This document shows, piece by piece, positions 7,455 through 13,762 of a DNA stretch of 22,841 nt; positions within the stretch are counted from its first letter, which is position 1; every line of letters starts with the position of its first letter. The notes below the pieces were generated by a model that was not told the origin of the DNA, made no database searches, and was given only the letters and a program-made list of their open reading frames with translations. The stretch lies in the NCBI GenBank assembly GCA_025927795.1, contig JAICKT010000022.1, positions 1-22,841 of the forward strand, given 5' to 3'. The stretch comes from Parafilimonas sp. (GTDB taxonomy: Bacteria; Bacteroidota; Bacteroidia; Chitinophagales; Chitinophagaceae). Both the position numbers and the translations under genes were made by a program.

Positions 7455-8009
7455 TTAAATCTTTCCTTCATTAATTAGCAATTTTATTTTCAAGATAGCT
7501 GCAATGCTCATAGCATCTGTAATTATATTTTGTGTAACCATATTATAAGCTTCATCAAAAGAAAGTTTTTTTATACGCAATTTTTCTGTTGACTCAGGCA
7601 TTGCTGTATGTTGAGTTAAGCCCTTTGCTGCATACACAAAACAATGCTCATCTGTTACAGAATTACTCAAATACATTTCGATTATTTGCTTCCAGCTATT
7701 TGCTTGTAAGCCCGTTTCTTCAAGCAGTTCACGTTTAGCTGCATCTAACGGAGATTCATCTATACAACCACCTTCAGGAATTTCCCAGCTATATTCATCA
7801 ATGGTGAAACGGTATTGACCAACAAGATATGTGTTGTAATTTTCATCAAGCGGCACAATGCCAATAGCAATATTTTTAAAATGAACTTTTCCGTAAATAC
7901 CTTTTCCGCCATTTGGATTTATAACATCGTATTCAGTTACGTTAATCCAGTTGTTGTCGTAAATATTTTTTTCAGTAAGAATTTGCCAGGGATTTTTTTC
8001 GGCTTTCAT
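7455..8009 (-). CDS. Nudix hydrolase, ADP-ribose pyrophosphatase-like
   Basis: This 184-residue Nudix hydrolase probably cleaves a nucleoside diphosphate derivative such as ADP-ribose. The Nudix helix is REXXEEXG = RELLEETG at residues 93-100, preceded by Glu85 at the correct E-x7-R distance. The loop before it reads WEIPEGGCIDES and appears one residue shorter than the GX5E consensus, leaving Glu79 where Gly is expected; the metal-binding glutamates are intact. The upstream strands (VPLDENYNTYLVGQYRF) resemble the N-terminal domain of ADP-ribose pyrophosphatases. It begins 30 bp after the end of accC, so it may be the last gene of the acc transcript, although no functional link is evident. 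Confidence 0.88.
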   Translation of the reverse strand: MKAEKNPWQILTEKNIYDNNWINVTEYDVINPNGGKGIYGKVHFKNIAIGIVPLDENYNTYLVGQYRFTIDEYSWEIPEGGCIDESPLDAAKRELLEETGLQANSWKQIIEMYLSNSVTDEHCFVYAAKGLTQHTAMPESTEKLRIKKLSFDEAYNMVTQNIITDAMSIAAILKIKLLINEGKI

Positions 8010-8039
8010 TAAGTATGATTGCTTAATATAGATGATGCG

Positions 8040-9389
8040 CTAAACAGTTGCTTTTTCCATCACAAATGTTTCAAGGAATTTAGTAGTGAAATTTCCTTTG
8101 CGGAAATCTTCATTCTTCATTAACTGCAGATGAAATGGAATGGTAGTTTTTACACCATCAATTACGTACTCGCTTAATGCCCGGTACATGGTATCTATCG
8201 CTTCATCTCTTGTGCGGGCAACTGTAATAAGTTTACCAATCATTGAATCGTAATAAGGTGGAATTACATAACCTGCATATACATGGCTGTCAACACGCAC
8301 ACCATGACCGCCAGGTGTATTCAATACATTTATTCTTCCGGGTGATGGACGAAACTCATTATAAGGATCTTCAGCATTTATGCGGCACTCGATTGCGTGC
8401 ATTTGGGGTAAATAATTTTCGCCTGAAATTTTTTCACCCATTGCAATTTTTATCTGCTCTTTAATAAGATCAAAATTGATAACTTCTTCTGTAACGCAAT
8501 GCTCAACCTGTATGCGCGTATTCATCTCCATGAAATAAAAATTGCGATGCTTATCAACTAAAAACTCAATGGTTCCAACACTTTCATAATTTATGGCTGA
8601 TGCAGCTTTAATTGCAGCTTCACCCATTTTTTCGCGCAGCTCATTTGTCATAAATGGTGAAGGCGATTCTTCAACTAATTTTTGATGTCTGCGTTGTATA
8701 GAACAATCTCTTTCACTTAAATGACAAACTCTTCCAAACTGATCACCTGCTATCTGTATTTCAATATGTCTTGGCTCTTCAACAAATTTTTCCATGTAAA
8801 TACCATCATTCTTAAACGATGCTGCAGCTTCTGCTTTTGCTGTGCTGTAAGCACGTTCCATTTCTTTTTCTTCCCACACAACACGCATGCCTTTTCCACC
8901 GCCACCTGCAGTTGCTTTAAGAATTATAGGATAGCCAATTTCTTTTGCAAGTGATTTTGCTTCATTCAAATTTTTTAATAAACCCTCGCCGCCCGGCACA
9001 ACAGGAACGCCGGCTTTTATCATCGTTTCTTTTGCAGTTATTTTATCTCCCATTGCATTTATCATTGCAGGTGTTGGTCCGATAAATTTTATCCTGTGAT
9101 CACCACATATCTGTGCAAACTTTGAGTTCTCCGCAAGAAACCCGTAACCGGGATGAACAGCATCTGCATTGGTAATTTCTGTTGCTGCAATAATGTGCGG
9201 GATGTTAAGATAAGAATCTGCGCTTTGTGGTTTTCCTATACAAACAGCTTCATCTGCAAAGCGCACATGAAGGCTATCTTTATCGGCAGTAGAATATACA
9301 GCAACCGTTTTAATACCCATTTCTCTGCATGTTCTTATAACACGAAGAGCAATCTCTCCACGATTAGCTATTAATACTTTTTTAAACAT
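8040..9389 (-). CDS. accC: Biotin carboxylase subunit of acetyl-CoA carboxylase
   Basis: This enzyme carboxylates the biotin on AccB using ATP and bicarbonate, the first half-reaction of malonyl-CoA synthesis. The 449-residue length is typical. It opens with LIANRGEIALRVIRTCREMG, the biotin carboxylase N-terminal domain. The ATP-grasp glycine loop is GGGGKGM (162-168). The catalytic strip EMNTRIQVEH keeps Glu288, Asn290, Arg292 and Glu296. The next residue, usually proline (EHPVTE), is Cys298 here; it is not a catalytic residue. The C-terminal RINAEDP and PSPGRI motifs are present. It follows accB with a 79-bp spacer that contains a strong inverted repeat. The carboxyltransferase genes accA and accD are not in this window. 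Confidence 0.97.
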   Translation of the reverse strand: MFKKVLIANRGEIALRVIRTCREMGIKTVAVYSTADKDSLHVRFADEAVCIGKPQSADSYLNIPHIIAATEITNADAVHPGYGFLAENSKFAQICGDHRIKFIGPTPAMINAMGDKITAKETMIKAGVPVVPGGEGLLKNLNEAKSLAKEIGYPIILKATAGGGGKGMRVVWEEKEMERAYSTAKAEAAASFKNDGIYMEKFVEEPRHIEIQIAGDQFGRVCHLSERDCSIQRRHQKLVEESPSPFMTNELREKMGEAAIKAASAINYESVGTIEFLVDKHRNFYFMEMNTRIQVEHCVTEEVINFDLIKEQIKIAMGEKISGENYLPQMHAIECRINAEDPYNEFRPSPGRINVLNTPGGHGVRVDSHVYAGYVIPPYYDSMIGKLITVARTRDEAIDTMYRALSEYVIDGVKTTIPFHLQLMKNEDFRKGNFTTKFLETFVMEKATV

Positions 9390-9423
9390 TTAATAATTTT
9401 ATTTTGAAAAGTGCAATTGGAAG

Positions 9424-9455
9424 ATTGGGAAATTGCAATTTCAAAATTTCCCAAT
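9424..9455. repeat. Inverted repeat in the accB-accC spacer
   Basis: ATTGGGAAATT (9424-9434) and its exact reverse complement AATTTCCCAAT (9445-9455) flank a 10-nt loop. Nested within it, GAAATTGCAATTTC (9429-9442) is a perfect 14-bp palindrome, and TCAAAATTTC occurs twice (9441-9450 and 9456-9465). In the accB-accC mRNA this would form an 11-bp stem. It may mark a processing or stability site or be an interspersed repeat. No long U-tract follows it. Confidence 0.65.
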
Positions 9456-9468
9456 TCAAAATTTCAAA

Positions 9469-9966
9469 CTAACTCGGTTCTACTAAAAATAATGGTTGAT
9501 CATATTCAACCGGGCTTGAATCATCAACCAAAATTTTTACAACTTTTCCGCTTACCTCACTTTCAATTTCATTAAAGAGCTTCATGGCTTCAATAATGCA
9601 AAGCACTTTTCCGGGTGCAATTTCTTCGCCAATTTCAACAAAATTGGGTTTATCGGGTGAAGGTCTTTTATAGAATGTACCTATCATCGGGCTTTTAATA
9701 GTAATTAAATTATCTGGTTTTGCAGCAGTTGCATCAGCAGTTTCTGTTGCTTCTTTTGTTTGTACAGACTGCATGGCGGATTGAGCCGGTGGTGCTGCAG
9801 CTATTTGCGGTTGTAAAAAAACCGGCGCGGCAACAGGCTGCTGTTGTGTTGACTGTTCTTTCTTTTGTTTAATGGTTATTTTAAAATCATTCTCTTCAAT
9901 ACTTAATTCACCTATGTTGCTTTTGTTAATTAGTTTAATCAGTTCCTGAATTTGTTTATAATCCAT
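9469..9966 (-). CDS. accB: Biotin carboxyl carrier protein of acetyl-CoA carboxylase
   Basis: This 165-residue protein carries the biotin that shuttles CO2 between biotin carboxylase and carboxyltransferase. The N-terminal section (1-35) is the usual BCCP helix region. A flexible Ala/Pro/Gln-rich linker spans about 36-82, and the biotinyl domain spans about 86-163. The biotin site is EAMKL with Lys129, and the hairpin NEIESEVSG follows. It is the first gene of a leftward accB-accC group. The ATG at 9964-9966 follows an A/T-rich leader with two competing hairpins at 10015-10047. Confidence 0.97.
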   Translation of the reverse strand: MDYKQIQELIKLINKSNIGELSIEENDFKITIKQKKEQSTQQQPVAAPVFLQPQIAAAPPAQSAMQSVQTKEATETADATAAKPDNLITIKSPMIGTFYKRPSPDKPNFVEIGEEIAPGKVLCIIEAMKLFNEIESEVSGKVVKILVDDSSPVEYDQPLFLVEPS

Positions 9967-10014
9967 AAATTAAATTTTGAGAAGGAAAGGCAAAGTAGCA
10001 AAAAATTATATAAC

Positions 10015-10047
10015 CTGCTTTATAACTTAAAAAAAGCAGTTTAAGTT
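10015..10047 (-). promoter_or_regulatory. Overlapping alternative hairpins upstream of accB
   Basis: On the minus strand AACTTAAA pairs with TTTAAGTT (8 bp, 10047-10040 with 10031-10024), and CTGCTTT pairs with AAAGCAG (7 bp, 10039-10033 with 10021-10015). The arms interleave, so both helices cannot easily form at once; loops of 0-2 nt make a pseudoknot unlikely. The element lies 49-81 bases upstream of the accB ATG. A regulatory leader is possible, but the stems are weak and no promoter has been placed upstream. Confidence 0.3.
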
Positions 10048-10152
10048 TTTTCTTTTGTTTATTATTCGTGCAACGTTTGCAAAAAAATATTTTATTTATC
10101 ATGATTAACTATTACAAGTATTGCAAAACATTGCTAATGATTTGTACAAAAT

Positions 10153-10178
10153 AAAAAAGTTCCTGTTAAGGAACTTTT
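10153..10178 (-). terminator. Intrinsic terminator of the RRM-protein gene
   Basis: On the minus strand AAAAGTTCCT, a 4-nt loop TAAC, and AGGAACTTTT form a perfect 10-bp stem followed by a T-run. It lies about 45 bases after the RRM gene stop codon. A second hairpin (TTCATTCAA-TG-TTGAATGAA, 10180-10199) sits between the gene and this terminator. Confidence 0.8.
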
Positions 10179-10179
10179 G

Positions 10180-10199
10180 TTCATTCAATGTTGAATGAA
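10180..10199. repeat. 9-bp inverted repeat after the RRM-protein gene
   Basis: TTCATTCAA (10180-10188) and TTGAATGAA (10191-10199) are perfect complements with a 2-nt centre. The repeat lies immediately before the intrinsic terminator in the RRM transcript and may protect the 3' end or bind a regulator. Confidence 0.5.
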
Positions 10200-10222
10200 A
10201 ATGATTTTAAACTTAGGTAGCA

Positions 10223-10630
10223 TTAATAACGATTATAACCACCGCCGCCTTCGCCACGATTACGGTTGTAGCCTCCGCCACCGCCGCCGCGATTGTAACC
10301 ACCGCCGCCACCGCCACGATTGTAGCCGCCGCCACCGCCACCAAAGCTTTTCTTTTTGTATCCGCCACCGCCGCCTTCGCCTTCTTTGCGTGGTGCAGAT
10401 TCATTAACAACAATCTTGCGTCCGCCTACTTCTGTATCGTGCAGATTGCTGATTGCCTGGCGAGCTGCTTCATCGTCACTCATTTCAACAAACCCGAAAC
10501 CTTTGCTGCGATTGTTGTTGAACTTGTCGGTAACAATTTTGGCAGATACTACTTCACCGTAGGGTGAAAATAAGTTTTGAAGATCGTCACTGGTTAAACT
10601 CCAGTTTAAGTTTCCAACGTAAATGTTCAT
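10223..10630 (-). CDS. RRM-domain RNA-binding protein with glycine-rich tail
   Basis: This 135-residue protein has one RNA recognition motif (residues 1-78): RNP2 is IYVGNL (3-8) and RNP1 is KGFGFVEM (43-50). A charged linker follows, then a glycine-rich tail (about 86-135) made of GGGGYNR-type repeats, similar to bacterial and plant cold-inducible RNA-binding proteins. It probably binds single-stranded RNA in the cytoplasm as an RNA chaperone; cold induction is inferred from the family. The tail is encoded by near-identical repeats of about 27 bp, making a GC-rich island in an AT-rich region. It is a single-gene unit with a 181-bp upstream gap and a strong terminator downstream. Confidence 0.95.
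   Translation of the reverse strand: MNIYVGNLNWSLTSDDLQNLFSPYGEVVSAKIVTDKFNNNRSKGFGFVEMSDDEAARQAISNLHDTEVGGRKIVVNESAPRKEGEGGGGGYKKKSFGGGGGGYNRGGGGGGYNRGGGGGGYNRNRGEGGGGYNRY
10228..10362 (-). repeat. In-frame tandem repeats encoding the glycine-rich tail
   Basis: Copies of about 27 bp encode GGGGGGYNR units, with partial copies on both sides. Because the period is a multiple of three, copy-number change would preserve the frame. The tract stands out as GC-rich against the surrounding sequence. Confidence 0.75.
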
Positions 10631-10811
10631 TTAAAAAAATTTAATTAATAAAACCCGAAAACAGAAACCCCGAACCAAAACATTTACGTGAAACGTTTAG
10701 GGAATTAAGGACTAACTGTAATCTTTGCTTTGCGAAAATATGGGAAATTATTAATACCAAATTATGTTTTTTGGGTTAATTTAATCAAGGCTGAAACTCA
10801 ATGCAGATTTG

Positions 10812-11942
10812 CTATTCAAATAAAGATTGCACTCTTTTTATAATATTTCCCCAGTAATAATATTCATAATAAGTTGCGGGTGTTTTTATTGATTGATTTG
10901 CCACCTGCAAAACAGCATTTACAAACGCATTCGCATCGTTATCGTTAACAATTTTTATTTTATTGCCACATGCATGTAAATTAATTCCTGCAGCGCCTGT
11001 ATTGCACGATATAACAGTTGCACCGTAACCAATTGCATCAATCACTTTTGTTTTTACGCCACCGCCTGTAATAACAGGGTTTAAAAAAATATCTGCTGCT
11101 TTAAAGTAAGCGGAAATGTCATCTACAAAACCTGCATAAATTATATTTTTATCAGCATAGTTTTTTAAATTATTAAATGATGCAGGTAAATCTCTGCCGC
11201 AAATCATTATGCGGTAGTTAATATTTTTTTGTTGAAAAAGAATTGGGTTGATTTCATGCAAGATAAAATTAAGCGCATCTGTATTTGGCTTATAAGAAAG
11301 TGCGCCATTAAAAAATAACATCTTGCAATCATTGGGAATTTTATATTTTGAATAAATCTTTTCTTTTTGAAATTGAATGTCATCCGGCATTTCTTTTAAC
11401 TCAATTCCATAATCAACTAAAAAAGCATTTTCTTCCTTTACCATTTTATGTTCAACAGCAAACTGAATATCTTCAGGCGAAACAAAAAAAACACCGTCAG
11501 CATATTTATATGCCCATGTTTCATATCTTTTTAAAATTCTCCACCACCATTTATCTAATGTTCTGAATCGTTCAAATTCTATATTGTGAGAATGTACAAA
11601 CCATTTTAGTTTTAATTGCTTTTTCAACATCCATCCAATCCATGCCATATATGGATGTTCAGTGATAATATTCTTTACATTTTTTTTAATCGCAATTTTT
11701 TTAATCTTCCTTGCCCAAAGCGGATTTGCATAGCGTAATCTCGAATCAGTAAGCAATGGAATTAACTCATAATTTTCTGCGAATTTTTTTTCGTTTGATT
11801 TTACAGAAACAACAGTAAGCTGATTTTTTTCGCCAAGATATTTACAGAATATAGCAATACCTTTTTGCCCGCCCATTTGCGCAGGTAAAACTTTATAAGG
11901 TACTATATCAATAATGTTTGCCAAATGTTTTGCAGTGCGCAA
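10812..11942 (-). CDS. GT4-like glycosyltransferase
   Basis: This 376-residue protein has GT-B fold features of GT4 enzymes. The N-terminus IIDIVPYKVLPAQMGGQKG (residues 10-28) is the usual first strand and glycine loop. HSHNIEFERF lies near 117-126, FVSPEDIQFA near 153-162, and the C-terminal donor domain has FFNGALSYKPNTDAL and NPVITGGGVKTKVIDAIGYG (287-306). It probably transfers a sugar to a cell-surface glycan; its substrates are unknown. No ATG lies near the start of the conserved region: the frame opens after TGA at 11958-11960, and TTG at 11942 or TTG at 11924 are the likely starts. It stands apart from the polysaccharide genes at 1-5695. The final blocks and length are normal, with no sign of truncation. 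Confidence 0.87.
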   Translation of the reverse strand: MRTAKHLANIIDIVPYKVLPAQMGGQKGIAIFCKYLGEKNQLTVVSVKSNEKKFAENYELIPLLTDSRLRYANPLWARKIKKIAIKKNVKNIITEHPYMAWIGWMLKKQLKLKWFVHSHNIEFERFRTLDKWWWRILKRYETWAYKYADGVFFVSPEDIQFAVEHKMVKEENAFLVDYGIELKEMPDDIQFQKEKIYSKYKIPNDCKMLFFNGALSYKPNTDALNFILHEINPILFQQKNINYRIMICGRDLPASFNNLKNYADKNIIYAGFVDDISAYFKAADIFLNPVITGGGVKTKVIDAIGYGATVISCNTGAAGINLHACGNKIKIVNDNDANAFVNAVLQVANQSIKTPATYYEYYYWGNIIKRVQSLFE

Positions 11943-12015
11943 ATAAATGAAAAGGTTTCAGTTTTATGATTAATCAAGCCAATTAAAATATATTTATTGG
12001 TAAAATAAATTAACG

Positions 12016-13299
12016 ATGACCAAAGCTGCTGCTCCATGGAGCTTTACACAAAAACTTGTGTTTCGTTTTTTTCTTGTTTTGTTTTTGCTGTATATTTTTT
12101 TTAATCCAAACGGCGTTTTGCCTTACAGCGATTATGCCTATGATTTTTACATTCAGCCATTTCATACATTAATGGTTTGGATAGGAAAAGATATTTTGCA
12201 TTTGTCTTACCCGATAACTGTTTTTACCAATGGCAGCGGCGATACTACTTATGATTACATTGTTATATTTTTTATCGCAGTTGTTTCTTTAATTGCCGCA
12301 ATCACATGGTCACTCATCGACAAAAAAACAAAAACCTACAATAAATTATTTTACTGGCTTTGTGTTATTGTGAGATATTATGTTGCCATTACAATGGTCA
12401 GTTACGGGTTTGTAAAAGTTTTTAAATTGCAATTCCCCTTTTTTTCGCCAGATCGTTTGCTTGAGCTTTATGGAAATTCTTCATCAATGGGTTTAGCCTG
12501 GAACTTTTTGGGCTTTTCAAAAGGATATAATTATGTAATGGGTTTTGCAGAATTATCAAGCGGCGTTTTGCTTTTATTCAGACGAACAACAACACTCGGT
12601 GCTATTGTAACATTGGTTGTTGCAGGAAATATAATGGCAATAAATTATTGTTTTGATGTTCCGGTTAAACTGCTTTCAACTGCATTGGTGGTGATGGCTT
12701 TGTTTTTATTGGCGAAAGATATTTATCGTGTGGTTAACTTTTTCTTTTTAAATAAACCGACAAATGCTGCAAACATTACCGCGCCTGTATTTAGAAAAAG
12801 ATGGCAAAACATTGCAATCATAATTTTAAAATATGGATTGATTTTGTACATAGTAATTATAAATATTTTACAATCGCTGGGAGCTTTAATAAAATATGGT
12901 GATGAATCGCCCAAACCACCATTATATGGTATTTATAACATTGAATATTTTATCCGGAATAATGATACCATTGCACCGCTTGCAACTGATACTACGCGCT
13001 GGAAAAAACTTATTGTAAGTTATCCCGAATATTCGTTTGTACAATTTATGAACGACAGTACGAAAGGTTTTGCTTTTAAGCCGGATATAATTAAAAAAAG
13101 AATTGAAATGTTTAGTTATAACGATACAACAAAAAAATCCAATTTAGTTTACAGCTTTCCGCAAAAAGATATTTTATTACTTACAGGAAAATTAGACAGT
13201 AATTCTGTAGTTATAAAAATGAAGAAATATGATTTGAAAAATTTCCGTTTAATAAATCGCGGATTTCATTGGGTAAACGAATATCCATATAACAGGTGA
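12016..13299 (+). CDS. DoxX-like multi-pass membrane protein with C-terminal soluble domain
   Basis: This 427-residue protein has about seven hydrophobic segments (near 13-30, 80-99, 112-132, 171-188, 192-211, 217-233 and 266-288). The block SYGFVKVFKLQFP followed by GFAELSSGVLLLFRRTTTLGA resembles the DoxX four-helix core. Residues about 295-427 form a polar domain that probably faces the periplasm. Similar long DoxX-like proteins occur in Bacteroidota, but their function is not established; a link to respiratory or redox membrane complexes would be only a guess. It is monocistronic: its upstream neighbour diverges and the downstream genes converge. An IR of REP type starts a few bases after its stop codon. 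Confidence 0.75.
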   Translation: MTKAAAPWSFTQKLVFRFFLVLFLLYIFFNPNGVLPYSDYAYDFYIQPFHTLMVWIGKDILHLSYPITVFTNGSGDTTYDYIVIFFIAVVSLIAAITWSLIDKKTKTYNKLFYWLCVIVRYYVAITMVSYGFVKVFKLQFPFFSPDRLLELYGNSSSMGLAWNFLGFSKGYNYVMGFAELSSGVLLLFRRTTTLGAIVTLVVAGNIMAINYCFDVPVKLLSTALVVMALFLLAKDIYRVVNFFFLNKPTNAANITAPVFRKRWQNIAIIILKYGLILYIVIINILQSLGALIKYGDESPKPPLYGIYNIEYFIRNNDTIAPLATDTTRWKKLIVSYPEYSFVQFMNDSTKGFAFKPDIIKKRIEMFSYNDTTKKSNLVYSFPQKDILLLTGKLDSNSVVIKMKKYDLKNFRLINRGFHWVNEYPYNR

Positions 13300-13303
13300 T
13301 GTT

Positions 13304-13408
13304 TTTTCACGCAAAGATTTTGAATTAAGCAAAGAGGCAAAGGATAATTTGTAACAGAATTGCTTACTCAACTTATTCTCTTTAAAACTCTGCGCCTTTG
13401 CGTGAAAA
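13304..13408. repeat. Long-range inverted repeat between convergent genes
   Basis: TTTTCACGCAAAG (13304-13316) is exactly complementary to CTTTGCGTGAAAA (13396-13408), with 79 bp between. The interior carries further GCAAAG and CTCTTT/GCGCCTTTG fragments that partly pair. This form, with CGCAAAG units, resembles interspersed repeats common in Bacteroidota genomes. It fills almost the whole gap between the DoxX-like and small membrane genes and could act as a shared transcript end. Confidence 0.65.
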
Positions 13409-13412
13409 TAAA

Positions 13413-13760
13413 TTAGCTGCTTCTTCTTCTTGCTAAACTACCGGTTAATGCAGCAAAGCCTGATATTAATCCACCAATTAATGCAGTTATTAAAATTAAT
13501 AATAGTGATGAACCGTTTAATGGCAATAGCTGCGCGATTCTTTGAGAAAGTATATGTTGATTTGCGTTGTCAATTATCAGCGTTAAAAAAAGCCATAATA
13601 AAAACATGCCTGTAAAGCCTGCGATAAATGCAGCAAACGCTCTCTGATGAATAAATAATGCAATGATGAATGATGTAACTGCAAAACTCCACCAGTCAAA
13701 ATATAGCGGAGCAGCAAAGCCTAATAATGCAACCAATAATAAAACTATAATAAACTTCAT
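13413..13760 (-). CDS. Small membrane protein of unknown function
   Basis: I do not recognise this 115-residue protein. It is almost wholly hydrophobic with about four predicted membrane helices (near 2-18, 23-37, 41-63 and 85-107) and a short basic tail, LARRRSS. A polar loop, IIDNANQHILSQRIAQLLP, lies between the third and fourth helices. The gene starts 2 bp after the stop codon of the penicillin-acylase-family gene, so the two are almost certainly cotranscribed and may be coupled. It could assist or anchor that enzyme, but this is inference from position only. Confidence 0.7.
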   Translation of the reverse strand: MKFIIVLLLVALLGFAAPLYFDWWSFAVTSFIIALFIHQRAFAAFIAGFTGMFLLWLFLTLIIDNANQHILSQRIAQLLPLNGSSLLLILITALIGGLISGFAALTGSLARRRSS

Positions 13761-13762
13761 AT

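Noticed and set aside
10228..10362. Possible CRISPR array
   Set aside because: The repeats are adjacent without unique spacers, are in frame with the RRM protein, and encode its glycine-rich tail. No cas gene is nearby.
10195..10413. Open frames rich in Arg/His or Ala/Val over the glycine-rich tail region
   Set aside because: They are low-complexity readings of the GC-rich repeats that encode the RRM protein tail.
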